A stretch of DNA of 64,000 nucleotides from Kribbella rubisoli (GCF_004217145.1 NZ_SHKR01000012.1:806001-870000); one strand, 5' to 3'. Positions 17,226 to 26,201 are shown, counted from the first letter of the stretch. Translations and numbers: made by a program. The notes: a model not told the origin generated them from the letters alone.

Positions 17226-18093
17226 GGCTCGGCGGGCCTTGCTCGATCCGGCGCATGACCGGTTCGAGGCGGTAGAACTCCTTGCCGCGGATCAGCTGCC
17301 GCTCGTCCCACCAGGTCGCGCCCGCCTCGGCGAGCGGCTCGATGATCGCGCGGGACCGGGCCGCGTCGGCCGGGCTGATCCCGCCGACGATCACGTCGTA
17401 CGGCGTACTCCGGTCTTCGCGCTGCTCCTCGATGAAGGCAACCAGCTCCCGCAGCTCGTCGACCGGCGGGGCTTCGCCGTGGTTGGCGCTCGTGAACAGC
17501 GGTACGGCGCCGTCCCAGCGCGCGGCGCGCCGCATCGGGGCCTTCTTCGGCCAATAACCCGCGATCCACACCGGCGGCCGCGGGCTCTGAACCGTTGCCG
17601 GCAGCATCTCCACATCGTCAACCTGGTAGTGCTTTCCGGAGTGGTTGACCCGCTCGCCGGCCCAATACGCCGACAGCAGATCGAGTCCCTCGTCGAGCCG
17701 CTCGGCCAGCACCTTCGCATCGGTCGTGTCGCCGAAGCTGCCGAACTCGTCCGCGATCGGACCGCCGAGACCCGCGCCGAAGATGACCCGCCCGTTGCTC
17801 ATCAAGTCCAGCGTGGCTACCTGCCGCGCGAGCTGCTCGGGCCGCCGACGCGCGACCGGCGTGACCAGCGGGCCGAGCTTGATCCGTGACGTCGCCAGCG
17901 CGGCCGCCGTCATCAGCATCCATGGATCCCCGAACGGCTGCCCGCGTCGCTGCTCCTTGCTGTGCACGACGTGGTCCCACAGGAAGAGCCCGTCCCAGCC
18001 GGCCTCCTCCGCGGCAGCCGCCACTCGCGCGACCGTGTGTGCGTCGGCGAAATCCCCGAAGTTCGGAATATTGATCGAAAAGCGCATCGTCAC
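17218..18093 (-). CDS. LLM-class (luciferase-like) oxidoreductase
   Basis: 291 residues forming the TIM-barrel of flavin- or F420-dependent luciferase-like monooxygenases; visible marks are GWDGLFLWDHVVH near the N-terminus, ATSRIKLGPLVTPVARRRPEQLARQVATLDLMSNGRVIFGAG in the middle. In actinobacteria many members use F420H2; cofactor choice cannot be decided here. Co-transcribed with the upstream GNAT gene, 4-nt overlap. Confidence 0.88.
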   Translation of the reverse strand: MTMRFSINIPNFGDFADAHTVARVAAAAEEAGWDGLFLWDHVVHSKEQRRGQPFGDPWMLMTAAALATSRIKLGPLVTPVARRRPEQLARQVATLDLMSNGRVIFGAGLGGPIADEFGSFGDTTDAKVLAERLDEGLDLLSAYWAGERVNHSGKHYQVDDVEMLPATVQSPRPPVWIAGYWPKKAPMRRAARWDGAVPLFTSANHGEAPPVDELRELVAFIEEQREDRSTPYDVIVGGISPADAARSRAIIEPLAEAGATWWDERQLIRGKEFYRLEPVMRRIEQGPPSLS

Positions 18094-18533
18094 TCGCCCA
18101 ACCGTAGTTCGACAAAAGGAATCGTGTCGCCGGGCAGCAGGTACGTCTCGACTTCGACGAACCCGTGCGCCTTCGCGAACCGCAGCCCGTCCTCATTGCT
18201 CGCCAGGATCTGCGTCTCGAAGGTGTCGCCCAGTCGTTGCCCGCGTTGCAGACAGTGCTGATAGATCGCGTCGCCGAATCCACGCCGTCGGTACGCCGGG
18301 AGCACCCGCGCGATCACCGTCACCGCTGCGGTCTCCTCCGACGGCGGCCGTACGGTCGAGCAGCCGACCAGCACGTCACCGTCGTACGCGACCTCGAGCA
18401 CGTTCCGCGTCAGCCGCTCGCGGATGTCGTCGACCGACAACGGCGCCGTCGGGATGATCTCGTTGTGCACCCGCTGCCAGTCCAGCAGAGTGGCGTCGTC
18501 GGTCACCGGCACGATCCGCAGCCCAGACGTCAT
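18090..18533 (-). CDS. GNAT-family N-acetyltransferase
   Basis: 147 residues; acetyl-CoA binding motif A seen as VLPAYRRRGFGDAIYQHCL (R/Q-x-x-G-x-G/A) and the C-terminal block SNEDGLRFAKAHGFVEVE. First gene of a two-gene operon with the LLM oxidoreductase. Substrate unknown. Confidence 0.88.
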   Translation of the reverse strand: MTSGLRIVPVTDDATLLDWQRVHNEIIPTAPLSVDDIRERLTRNVLEVAYDGDVLVGCSTVRPPSEETAAVTVIARVLPAYRRRGFGDAIYQHCLQRGQRLGDTFETQILASNEDGLRFAKAHGFVEVETYLLPGDTIPFVELRLGE

Positions 18534-18557
18534 CCGGGCATAGTAACGTCACGTCGT

Positions 18558-19190
18558 GTGCGGATTCTCTTTGTGGGTAACAGCTTCACGTCGCGGAACA
18601 ACCTGCCCGGGTTGATCAACGGCCTGGCCGCGGCGCGGGGGATCGAGATCGAGCACAAGCTGATCTCGGCAGGCGGCGCCTCGCTGCGGCAACACCTCAA
18701 CGCGGGCAAGGCCCTCGAGGCGATCGCGAGCGGCGGTTTCGACACCGTCGTACTGCAGGAGCAGAGCACGCTACCGATCAAGAGCCCGGCCCGCTTCCGC
18801 GACAGCGCCCGTGACTTCGATGCCGCGATCACCGCGGCTGGCGCGCGTACGGCGTTCTACCTGACTTGGGCGCGGCGCAACGCCCCGGAGACCCAGAAGG
18901 CTCTGACCGACGCGTACGGCGAGGCGGCCGTGGAGCTCGGGGCTGCGTTGATCCCGGTCGGCCCGGTCTGGGAACGCTTCCTGGCCACCCACGACGAACC
19001 CGTCCTCCATGACCCGGACAACAGCCACCCAGCCCTGGCTGGCAGCTACTTGGCGGCCTGCGTGTTCCTGATCGCCCTCCTGCAGGAGGACCCGGTAGGC
19101 ATCGAGACCCCCGTCAAAGGCCTGGACCCCACCACCGCCTCTCTCCTCCGCCAGTCCGCCTGGGACATCTGCACCGAACTAACCACCTGA
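18558..19190 (+). CDS. SGNH/GDSL-like hydrolase
   Basis: 210 residues. Block I is FVGNSFTSRNN (Ser nucleophile in GNSF), block V is DNSHPALAGSYLAACVF (His in S-H-P), and GFDTVVLQEQS fits the middle of the fold. The GTG start is 24 bp from the divergent GNAT gene with no clear Shine-Dalgarno, so it is probably leaderless. An esterase or acetylhydrolase role is likely; no signal peptide is seen. Confidence 0.8.
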   Translation: MRILFVGNSFTSRNNLPGLINGLAAARGIEIEHKLISAGGASLRQHLNAGKALEAIASGGFDTVVLQEQSTLPIKSPARFRDSARDFDAAITAAGARTAFYLTWARRNAPETQKALTDAYGEAAVELGAALIPVGPVWERFLATHDEPVLHDPDNSHPALAGSYLAACVFLIALLQEDPVGIETPVKGLDPTTASLLRQSAWDICTELTT

Positions 19191-19354
19191 CGCACGCTGC
19201 TGTCGTTAGCGGTCCGGAGCGATCGACTTTTCGACGTCGGCTGCATGGGTGGTCCTGACCTGCGTGGTTGGTGTCGAATCAGGGGCGACGTGTTCGACGC
19301 AGGGGTGGATGGCTGCCCGTGGGGGTTGCCGAGAGCATTCAAGGGGAGAACAAG

Positions 19355-19936
19355 ATGACCGCGAGCTACACCTTTGACGTCTTCGCCAGCCTCGACGGAT
19401 TCGCGTCGTACGACAACGCCGACTGGGGTCCGTACTGGGGCAAGCAGGGCCCGGAGTTCCTGGAGCGGCGGATCGCGCAGTACGACGAGCCGCAGCGGAT
19501 GGTGTTCGGAGCCGACACGTTCCGGTTGATGATGCAGATGTTCGGCCCGAGCAAGATCCCCTCCGAGGACCTCGACCCGGTGAACGGGCGAATGCGCCCC
19601 ATGCCCACCACGGTCGTGTCGTCAACCCTCGAAGGCCCCTTCGACTGGCCCGATGCAACCGTCGTAACCGGCGACGCCATCGAGCTGATCACCCGCCTCA
19701 AGGAGGAGTCCGACGTCCCCCTCCGATCCCACGGCAGCCTCTCCCTCAACCGGGCCCTCATGGCGGCCGGCCTGGTAGACCGCGTCCAACTGACCATCTT
19801 CCCGGTCATCGCCGGCCAAACCGGCGTAGAGCCCGTCTTCGGCGGCGCCGCCGACTTCGATCTAGAACTCCTCGAATCCCACACCTTCGACGCCCGTACC
19901 CAAGAACTCACCTACCGCCCCACCCTCCACGGCTGA
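19355..19936 (+). CDS. RibD C-terminal/dihydrofolate-reductase-like protein
   Basis: 193 residues of the DHFR/RibD-C fold common in actinobacteria: YTFDVFASLDGFASYD at the N-terminus, RMVFGADTFRLM, then SHGSLSLNRALMAAGLVDRVQLTIFPVIAGQ, the characteristic nucleotide-binding and C-terminal strand block. Start at 19355 after an AGGGGAG box; the frame extends 29 codons upstream without support. Probably an NADPH-dependent reductase of unknown substrate; it is not a housekeeping FolA. An 88-nt repeat element begins 30 nt downstream. Confidence 0.85.
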   Translation: MTASYTFDVFASLDGFASYDNADWGPYWGKQGPEFLERRIAQYDEPQRMVFGADTFRLMMQMFGPSKIPSEDLDPVNGRMRPMPTTVVSSTLEGPFDWPDATVVTGDAIELITRLKEESDVPLRSHGSLSLNRALMAAGLVDRVQLTIFPVIAGQTGVEPVFGGAADFDLELLESHTFDARTQELTYRPTLHG

Positions 19937-19965
19937 TCCCATCCGCCGAGCCGTTCAGGGACAGT

Positions 19966-20053
19966 CTCGACAGGACGTATACGCCCACTGCCGCCGACAT
20001 CCCGCCTGGGCACGCGGCTGCCGAGGTCCTAACACCCAACACCTCCTGTCGAG
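19966..20053 (+). repeat. 88-nt structured repeat element, copy 2
   Basis: Same 10-bp terminal inverted repeat as copy 1, CTCGACAGGA (19966-19975) and TCCTGTCGAG (20044-20053), same length, same orientation. The first ~32 nt are nearly identical to copy 1 (three or four substitutions), the centre has diverged, and GGTCC-N-AAC-N-ACCC near the 3' side is shared. Like copy 1 it lies just after the stop of a rightward gene. Confidence 0.75.
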
Positions 20054-20139
20054 ATGGTCCACTCGCCATCGGGCCAGCGTCGAAGGCGTGATACTGAATA
20101 TGCGGCTTTCGTCGCGTTGGTGCAGGAGGGCGGTAGCTG

Positions 20140-20640
20140 ATGGCTCGGGATGGAGCGGACGGTGGTGTATGTCGCCCGAAGAAGGCGATTTCGGGCTCGG
20201 TGCCGGTGGAGCTGATGCCGACGCCGGCGTCCACCGCAGCCCACACCGTGGGCGACTGGATCTCGGAGAATCCGAATGCGAATGCAGGCGGTGTTGTGAT
20301 TCTGCGGGACCCTGAGGCTGTGGCGGTGTACTGGAAGGGTCCGCCGCCGCCCGAGCTACAAAGTCTGGCCGCTGCGCAGCCGGTGCCGGTGACCTTCCAT
20401 GCCGCTACTTACTCGCTGGCCGACCTTGATCCGGTGGCACGGCAAGTCCTGGCCGATCACAGGGACGTCGTGAGTTCGACTGGCCCGAATCACGACTACT
20501 CCGGAATCAGCGTCTCGTTGTGGTCGACGGCACCCGTAGAGGCCACGATGGCGAAGCTAAACGCCGAGTCAGACGTACCGATCTTCTTCTGGATGATCGC
20601 CGACCCCGTGGATCTGACCGGCGACACCACCCACCCGTAG
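20140..20640 (+). CDS. Hypothetical protein, 166 aa
   Basis: Not recognised. No signal peptide or membrane helix is clear. The body GGVVILRDPEAVAVYWKGPPPPELQSLAAAQPVPVTFHAATYSLADLDPVARQVL looks like a small alpha/beta domain of the kind seen in protease pro-regions or inhibitors, but this is only an impression. ATG follows an AGGAGGG box, and codon use is GC-rich at third positions, which supports a real gene. The N-terminal ~35 residues are of lower complexity. It stands alone between the repeat element and a convergent oxygenase gene. Confidence 0.55.
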   Translation: MARDGADGGVCRPKKAISGSVPVELMPTPASTAAHTVGDWISENPNANAGGVVILRDPEAVAVYWKGPPPPELQSLAAAQPVPVTFHAATYSLADLDPVARQVLADHRDVVSSTGPNHDYSGISVSLWSTAPVEATMAKLNAESDVPIFFWMIADPVDLTGDTTHP

Positions 20641-20680
20641 ACCCATCACAGCGGACGAGTCGCCGCAGAGCGGTGTTCCT

Positions 20681-21391
20681 TTACTTGGCGTCGTGGAAGA
20701 CGAGGCCGAGGGTGTGGCGTTGGCCGGATTTGATGGGGGAGACGCCGTGGCGGACGGGGGAGGCGGACCAGCCTCGGGTGGACTTCACTGGGCGGTCCCG
20801 GGTTGTGAAGAGGAGGCCGTGGCCTTGGGGGATGAGGGTGGCGGTGCCTCGGGACTGGGCTCTCGGGCGTTGTTCGACCAGGAGGAATTCGCCGCCGGTG
20901 TGGTCTACGCCGGGGTCGTTCAGGTTGATGACGACCTGGAGCGGGAACACCTTGTCGCCGTACAGGTCGCGATGCAGCGCGTTCCAGTCGCCCGCGCCAT
21001 ATCGCAAGAGGATCGGTGTAGGCCGCGTCTGCCCGGCTGCGTGGCAGATGTCGAGCCACTCGTCGAGCGTGTCGGGCCATTCCGCCGAGCGGCCCAGCTT
21101 CGAATACCAATCGCGCGCGATCGGCAGCAGCCGCGGGTACAGCGCCTGCCGCAACGCCTCGACGGCGTCAGGAAACGGATGGTCGAAGTACCGGTACTGG
21201 CCTTCCCCGAACCGGTGCCGCGCCATGTCGATCGTGGCGCGGAAGCGCGAGACGTCGTCGTACAGGGCCGCGATCCGGGCAGCCTCGGTCGGCGTCAGCA
21301 ACTGGGGAAGCAGCGCGCAGCCGAGATCGTTCACCTCGGCCGTCACCGCGTCCCAGTCCGCTCCGGCCACTCGTCGCTCGTACTTGTTCAT
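20681..21391 (-). CDS. 2OG-Fe(II) oxygenase
   Basis: 236 residues of the double-stranded beta-helix dioxygenase fold. Iron ligands are H140 and D142 in LHRDLYG and H215 in VRHGVSPI, with R225 in GQRHTLGLVFHD positioned to bind 2-oxoglutarate. Related to the family often annotated near AlkB/proline hydroxylase-like proteins with a GGEFLLVEQRPR segment. Monocistronic; substrate unknown. Confidence 0.85.
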   Translation of the reverse strand: MNKYERRVAGADWDAVTAEVNDLGCALLPQLLTPTEAARIAALYDDVSRFRATIDMARHRFGEGQYRYFDHPFPDAVEALRQALYPRLLPIARDWYSKLGRSAEWPDTLDEWLDICHAAGQTRPTPILLRYGAGDWNALHRDLYGDKVFPLQVVINLNDPGVDHTGGEFLLVEQRPRAQSRGTATLIPQGHGLLFTTRDRPVKSTRGWSASPVRHGVSPIKSGQRHTLGLVFHDAK

Positions 21392-21458
21392 ACCGATGGA
21401 ACGCCGCAGCCCGCGACCGGGTGAGGGCTACGACGGGCTGTACCTGTGCTGCCCCGCG

Positions 21459-22271
21459 TCACAACTGCGAGAGGACCGTGATCGGCGCCAGCAAGGTCGC
21501 GTCGTCCAGCGGCCGCTCACCGGTCTCGAGCATCTTCAGGAAAACCTTCAGACCGGGTACGACGTACTCCGCGTCCAACTCCACCGCTTGGCTCACCAAC
21601 CCGGTCCGCCCGACGACCGTGGCGTGGAACGGCACCCGCCCGTCATCCGTCGGCTTCACGAACTGCAGCGTCACGAGAACGCCGTTGCACAGATACCGCG
21701 CCACCACAGTCGAACCGACGTGTTCGACCGAAACCGGCCCGGGTTCACCAGGCGCCAGCCGCTGCGCGAGGTCAGCGATGTGGATGCCGTAGAAGAAGAT
21801 CCCGCTGTACTCGCTGTCCGGATCAGCCGGCCCCGTCACCGTGACTGTCTGGACCTCGCCGACCTGAGCCTCCGCAAGCACATCAGCATCCGCGACCCAC
21901 CGCACAGCGGAGTACGACGTCACGAGCGCGCCGCCCAGCCGCGCCGCGTCGAGGATCGCCCGCGCATCCGCCGTACTGGCCGCAAGCGGCTTGTCCACCC
22001 AGACCGGCGTGCCTGCCTCGAGGAACGGTACGGCGAGCTCGCGGTGCACCGCGCCGTCGCGGTTGGTCACGATCAGCGCGTCGACCGAGCCGATCAGCTC
22101 GCCCGACGTGGGTACGACGTCAGCGATTCCGCCAAGGGCCGCGAGCTTGCGGGTCTTCTCGTCGTCGCCGACCAGGGCGACCACGCGCGCGTCCGAGATC
22201 TGGTCCACGTTCAAGGCACGGACGATGTGGTCCGCGTGGCTGTTCTCCGTCCCGACCAAGGCGATGCGCAT
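21459..22271 (-). CDS. Gfo/Idh/MocA-family oxidoreductase (third of operon)
   Basis: 270 residues, shorter than the usual ~330. N-terminal Rossmann fold MRIALVGTENSHADHIVRAL and WVDKPLAAS, the modified EKP motif with the usual Lys. The C-terminal half is reduced, so substrate handling may differ from its two upstream relatives. The ATG overlaps the preceding stop by one base (TGATG). Last gene of the LacI-controlled set. Confidence 0.85.
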   Translation of the reverse strand: MRIALVGTENSHADHIVRALNVDQISDARVVALVGDDEKTRKLAALGGIADVVPTSGELIGSVDALIVTNRDGAVHRELAVPFLEAGTPVWVDKPLAASTADARAILDAARLGGALVTSYSAVRWVADADVLAEAQVGEVQTVTVTGPADPDSEYSGIFFYGIHIADLAQRLAPGEPGPVSVEHVGSTVVARYLCNGVLVTLQFVKPTDDGRVPFHATVVGRTGLVSQAVELDAEYVVPGLKVFLKMLETGERPLDDATLLAPITVLSQL

Positions 22272-23284
22272 CAGTTCTCCTTCAGCTCAACGGGACGCCC
22301 GAGGCGGGCGGATTCGTACACGGCGAGCACCGTCGCCAACGAGCGACGCCCAGCCTCCAACGACACGGCCGGCGCGCGCCCGTCACGAACGGCATCGATG
22401 AAGTCGCGGTACTGCGCGAGGTGGGCAAGCTCCACCGGACCCCAATCGTCCGGTCCTTCCAGCACCGGCGCCTCAGGCTCACCGCCCTCAGCCGAGGCGA
22501 AGTACGCGAGCTGATCGTCGTCGAGCACCGCCGTACCTTGATCGCCGTGGATCGTCAGCCGCACCGGACGACCGGGGTACGCCGCAGTGCTGGCGAGCAG
22601 CAGCCCGATCGCCCCGCTCTCGAACAGGATCGAAGCGCCGGCCAGATCCTCGACCTCGATCCCGGAGTGGGCGAGCATGCCGGTCTGGGCGCTGACCTGG
22701 ACCGGCCGCCCGAGCATCCACACCAGCAGATCGAGCGCGTGAATGCCTTGGTTCATCAGCGCGCCGCCGCCGTCGATCGCGAGCGTGCCTCGCCAGTCGT
22801 CGCCGTCGTAGTACGACTGCGGCCGGAAGAACGCCGACTCGGAGATCCCTGACGTCACGCGGCCGAGCGCGCCGGCGTCGATCGCCGTACGGATCTGGGT
22901 CACCGGCGGCTGGAAGCGACGCTGGCTGATCACCGAGACGGTGAGACCCGTCGCACGCTGCGCCTCGATCAGCCGGTCCGCGGCCTCGAGCGTGATGTCC
23001 ACGGGCTTCTCGACGATCACGTGTTTGCCGGCCTGCAACGCCTCGATGGCATTGTCCGCGTGCAGCGCGCTCGGCAGACAGATCGCCACGGCGTCGACGG
23101 AAGAATCGGCGTACGCCTCGGCCTGGGTGGAGTAGGCGTGGCCGCCGTACGGCTCGACGAGCTTGCCGGCGCGGTCGAGGTTCTGGTCGACGACCGCGAC
23201 CAGTTCGGCTTCGGTGCCGAGGGCTTCGATGAGGCGAGCGTGCACAGTGCCGATCGCGCCGGCACCGATCAGGGCGAAACGCAT
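22271..23284 (-). CDS. Gfo/Idh/MocA-family oxidoreductase (second of operon)
   Basis: 337 residues. NAD(P) fold MRFALIGAGAIGTVHARLIEAL (GxGxxG), the EKP motif in HVIVEKPVDITLEAADRL and GGGALMNQGIHALDLLVWMLG in the C-terminal domain, with H as the usual catalytic histidine. Likely an inositol- or sugar-type dehydrogenase. Two paralogues on either side suggest successive redox steps on one carbohydrate. Confidence 0.92.
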   Translation of the reverse strand: MRFALIGAGAIGTVHARLIEALGTEAELVAVVDQNLDRAGKLVEPYGGHAYSTQAEAYADSSVDAVAICLPSALHADNAIEALQAGKHVIVEKPVDITLEAADRLIEAQRATGLTVSVISQRRFQPPVTQIRTAIDAGALGRVTSGISESAFFRPQSYYDGDDWRGTLAIDGGGALMNQGIHALDLLVWMLGRPVQVSAQTGMLAHSGIEVEDLAGASILFESGAIGLLLASTAAYPGRPVRLTIHGDQGTAVLDDDQLAYFASAEGGEPEAPVLEGPDDWGPVELAHLAQYRDFIDAVRDGRAPAVSLEAGRRSLATVLAVYESARLGRPVELKEN

Positions 23285-23315
23285 GAGACCTCTCTTCGAT
23301 CAGGGGATCAGGTGA

Positions 23316-24278
23316 TCAGGGAGTCGTCCAAGGGAGCGGTACGCCGCCGGTCTCGGCGGACTGTTGTGCGAGCAGGGCCAAGCGGGTAGCGAGCAGACCG
23401 CGACTCGTGGTGATCTCCGGTTCGTTGCCTGCAGCAAGCGCCTGCAGCGGGAGCTCGGCAGGACGATGGCCGGCCGGCAGCGGTACGTCGTGTGGTGCGA
23501 GGTTGGTCGTGGTGACGACGAGACGGTTGCGCGCCCACAGCAGCTCGGCCGTGCCATCGGTGCCGACGAGCTTCATCCGGTAGTCGCCGTGCATCGGCGA
23601 GCCGGCCGGATTCATCCAGTCCACACCGGCGGTGATCAGCGCACCGGGTCCGCTCAGCGTCGCCACGCCGTACGAGCTGTCCACCACGAAGCCGCTCACG
23701 GTCCCACTGGTCAGGCCGGTGAAGAGCAGTCCGGCGTCGATGTCGTGTACGGCGAGATCGTTCAGCAAGCCGCCGTACCGCGCTCGGTCGAAGAACCAGT
23801 CCGGGCGCGTCGGGCGGTTGAGCTTGTGCGGACCGGATGCGGTCACGCCGTGGATCGTGCCGAGCTGACTGGAGATCTCGAGGGCCGCGAGCGTGACGGG
23901 GTAGTAGCGCTTCTCCAGCAGGAGCGTGACGTGACGGCCGGTCCGTCGCACGGCTTCGGTGATCGCGTCGAGGTCTTCGAGGGTCGTGCAGAGCGGCTTG
24001 TCGGCGATGACGTGGCAACCGGCGTTCAAGGCATCGACAACTGCCTGACCGCGGTCGCCGTAGATGCCGGCGACCATGACGATGTCGGGCTCGACCTCGC
24101 GCAGCATCTGCTGGTGGTCCGTGAACACCTTCGCGTCGTACGGCGCAGCCCACCGCTCGGCGATCTCCCGGCTCGGATCCGCTACCGCGACCAGTTCGAG
24201 GGAGTCGACGGCGTCAACCTCCGCGGTCGCATAGGCCACGTGCGGATGGGCAGCTCCGGCGATGGCGATCCGAGTCAT
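23316..24278 (-). CDS. Gfo/Idh/MocA-family oxidoreductase (first of operon)
   Basis: 320 residues. MTRIAIAGAAHPHVAYATAEV begins the Rossmann fold, CHVIADKPLCTTLEDLD carries the conserved Lys-Pro, and LLNDLAVHDIDAGLLF holds the C-terminal histidine. ATG at 24278 is chosen although the frame is open 10 codons further, because those codons run through a perfect LacI operator. That operator, 15 nt before the ATG, should block initiation when LacI is bound. Confidence 0.9.
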   Translation of the reverse strand: MTRIAIAGAAHPHVAYATAEVDAVDSLELVAVADPSREIAERWAAPYDAKVFTDHQQMLREVEPDIVMVAGIYGDRGQAVVDALNAGCHVIADKPLCTTLEDLDAITEAVRRTGRHVTLLLEKRYYPVTLAALEISSQLGTIHGVTASGPHKLNRPTRPDWFFDRARYGGLLNDLAVHDIDAGLLFTGLTSGTVSGFVVDSSYGVATLSGPGALITAGVDWMNPAGSPMHGDYRMKLVGTDGTAELLWARNRLVVTTTNLAPHDVPLPAGHRPAELPLQALAAGNEPEITTSRGLLATRLALLAQQSAETGGVPLPWTTP

Positions 24279-24293
24279 CTCGTGATTCCAGCA

Positions 24294-24307
24294 TGCAACC
24301 GGTTGCA
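24294..24307. promoter_or_regulatory. LacI operator TGCAACCGGTTGCA (site 1)
   Basis: 14-bp perfect palindrome with central CG, the classic LacI-family form. It lies 15 nt before the first Gfo/Idh gene and 2 nt after the lacI stop. Identical to site 2 at 25316-25329. Confidence 0.88.
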
Positions 24308-24309
24308 CG

Positions 24310-25302
24310 TCAACGCGTCACCGCGGCCGTCGTCGCTCTGATCACCAGGTGGGTCGCGATCGTGATGCACTCCGCGGTCGGGTCCTCCAGCAGCTGGATC
24401 AGGAGCTTGGCGGCCGCCGTACCAGCGGTTGCCGCGCCCGCTGAGACGCTGGTGAGCGCCGGGGTCGTGAGCGCGGCGAGGGTGTCGTCGCAGCCGACGA
24501 GGCTGAAGTCCGAAGGCACCGAGATGCCGCGCAGCTCGAGCCCGGCCAGCACGCCCTGTGAGACCACATCGTCGAACGCGATCGCGGCCGTCGCACCGGA
24601 CCGTACGACCGCCGACACCGAGTCCCGTCCGGCCGCGTAGCTCGGGCGGCCGACCTCGATCACCTCCACGGTCAATCCCGACGCGGCAGACGTCAGAACT
24701 TCCCGGCGCTGCTGGTCGGACCATGAGTCTCGCGGGCCGGCCAAGTACGCGATCCGCGTGTGACCGAGCTTCTTCAGCAGCATCACCGCCTCGGTCATCC
24801 CGCCGGAAGAGTCGATCAGCACGCGGGGAATGCCCTCGAGATCGCGATTCACCAAGACAACCGGACGAGTGGCGGCGAGCTCGCGGATCAGCTCCTCGGA
24901 CAGCCGCGGCGACGCCAGCACGAACCCCTCCACCTGCGGCGCGAGCCGGGCGATCAGCTTCGCCTCCCGCTCCGCAGACTCGTCCGAGTCGCCGAGGAAC
25001 ACCGCTAGGTCGGCCGTCTCCGCTGCCGACTGCAGGCTGCGAACCAGCGGCGGGAAGAACGGGTTCGCGATATCCGGTACGACGACCGCGATGTTCCCGA
25101 ACCGCCCCGTCGACAGCGCCCGCGCCGCCTGGTTTCCGACGTACCCGAGCCGGACCGCGACCGCGCGGACGTGATCGACGGTCTCCGCACTGAGCAGCTG
25201 CGGCCGCGTGAACGCCCGCGACACCGTCGACCGCGAGACCCGAGCTGCGGCAGCGATATCCCCGATCGTGACCCCCGGCACCCGCTGCAAACGTGGCGAC
25301 AT
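24310..25302 (-). CDS. LacI-family regulator of the Gfo/Idh operon
   Basis: 330 residues: HTH VTIGDIAAAARVSRSTVSRAFTRP, hinge ARALSTGRFGNIAVVVP and a sugar-binding core ending SDFSLVGCDDTLAALTTPALTSVS. ATG at 25302 fits LacI family N-termini; the frame opens 6 codons earlier. An identical palindromic operator precedes both this gene and the Gfo/Idh operon, so it probably represses itself and the catabolic genes and is released by a sugar or cyclitol intermediate. Confidence 0.92.
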   Translation of the reverse strand: MSPRLQRVPGVTIGDIAAAARVSRSTVSRAFTRPQLLSAETVDHVRAVAVRLGYVGNQAARALSTGRFGNIAVVVPDIANPFFPPLVRSLQSAAETADLAVFLGDSDESAEREAKLIARLAPQVEGFVLASPRLSEELIRELAATRPVVLVNRDLEGIPRVLIDSSGGMTEAVMLLKKLGHTRIAYLAGPRDSWSDQQRREVLTSAASGLTVEVIEVGRPSYAAGRDSVSAVVRSGATAAIAFDDVVSQGVLAGLELRGISVPSDFSLVGCDDTLAALTTPALTSVSAGAATAGTAAAKLLIQLLEDPTAECITIATHLVIRATTAAVTR

Positions 25303-25315
25303 AGACCCACGATAG

Positions 25316-25329
25316 TGCAACCGGTTGCA
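25316..25329. promoter_or_regulatory. LacI operator TGCAACCGGTTGCA (site 2)
   Basis: Exact copy of the 24294-24307 palindrome, 13 nt upstream of the lacI ATG. Supports autoregulation. Confidence 0.88.
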
Positions 25330-25439
25330 GAACTACTTCAGGACTTTGGACACGGTGTCTTCATTGATGGGCACTGGCGAGTAACACTGGGACTGGAACG
25401 TCTGGTTGGACGATCGGGCGATGGGGCACTGGGAAGAAC

Positions 25440-26162
25440 ATGGTGGACGTCGAGCTGCGGTATTCGCGCATCTGGCGGGCAGCCGTGGGACTGCTGGCCG
25501 CGATCGGAGTCGTTGCGTCGCTGGTGTTCGTCTCCCCGTCGACGAACCTGGTCGCGTTCATGGTCGCCGCGTTCACGGCGGGAGCGGTCTGCCTGAGTAT
25601 CGGCCTGGGCCGCGACCTGCCGTCCGGCGACCTCGTCTACCTCGTCCCGCGCTGGGCCGTGGTCGGCGGACTGTTCGTGCTCGCGGTCTGCGGGTACGCC
25701 GCCGCCGTCGGAGCCCGGACTGTTGCGCTCATGCTCCTCGTCGTCGGCGCCTCCCCGCCCGTCGTCAGCTGGCTGCGCTCCGGGACGCCCGACCGGCCCC
25801 CTCGTGAGGTACAGCGACGCCGGCCGATAAAGTTGCCCGCGGCATCGTCCGAGCTGCTGCAGGTGGTCCAGTCCGACGGCCGTACGGCGGAGGACTGGCC
25901 GATGCCGAAGTACCTCGCCGCCGTCGTACGCAGCGTCGGCGAGCTGAGCGACGAGGAACTGTGCCTGGCCTGGCGGCGGAGCTTCACCCAGCTCCAGCGG
26001 GCCCTCGGTGCAGACCGTCGGCAGGCGATGGTCGACGTACGGCGTGCCTATCTCGACGAACTCGAGCGCCGCCATCCCGACTGGTTCGCGACCTGGATCG
26101 CCTCGAACCCACGGGCCGCCGGCAACCCCGCGCGCTTCTTCACCCACCGCGCCGAGCACTGA
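25440..26162 (+). CDS. Membrane protein with actinobacterial C-terminal domain
   Basis: 240 residues, not assigned to a named family. About four hydrophobic helices lie in residues 14-112, followed by a basic linker and a soluble domain. That domain has the pattern LSDEELCLAWRRSFTQLQRA...RRAYLDELERRHPDWFATWIAS...NPARF, which I have the impression is shared by other actinobacterial proteins of unknown function. ATG at 25440 or GTG at 25443. Next to a POT transporter, but 39 bp apart and with no stated link. Confidence 0.7.
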   Translation: MVDVELRYSRIWRAAVGLLAAIGVVASLVFVSPSTNLVAFMVAAFTAGAVCLSIGLGRDLPSGDLVYLVPRWAVVGGLFVLAVCGYAAAVGARTVALMLLVVGASPPVVSWLRSGTPDRPPREVQRRRPIKLPAASSELLQVVQSDGRTAEDWPMPKYLAAVVRSVGELSDEELCLAWRRSFTQLQRALGADRRQAMVDVRRAYLDELERRHPDWFATWIASNPRAAGNPARFFTHRAEH

Positions 26163-26201
26163 CGTTGATCACCTGAGCCAATCACCGAGGAGAGTCTTGT
26201 C

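Noticed and set aside
19259..19305. Bulged hairpin CCTGCGT...TTCGACGCAGG before the RibD-like gene
   Set aside because: Has an 8-nt bulge and a large loop, and there is no riboswitch-like conservation I could recognise; not strong enough to list.
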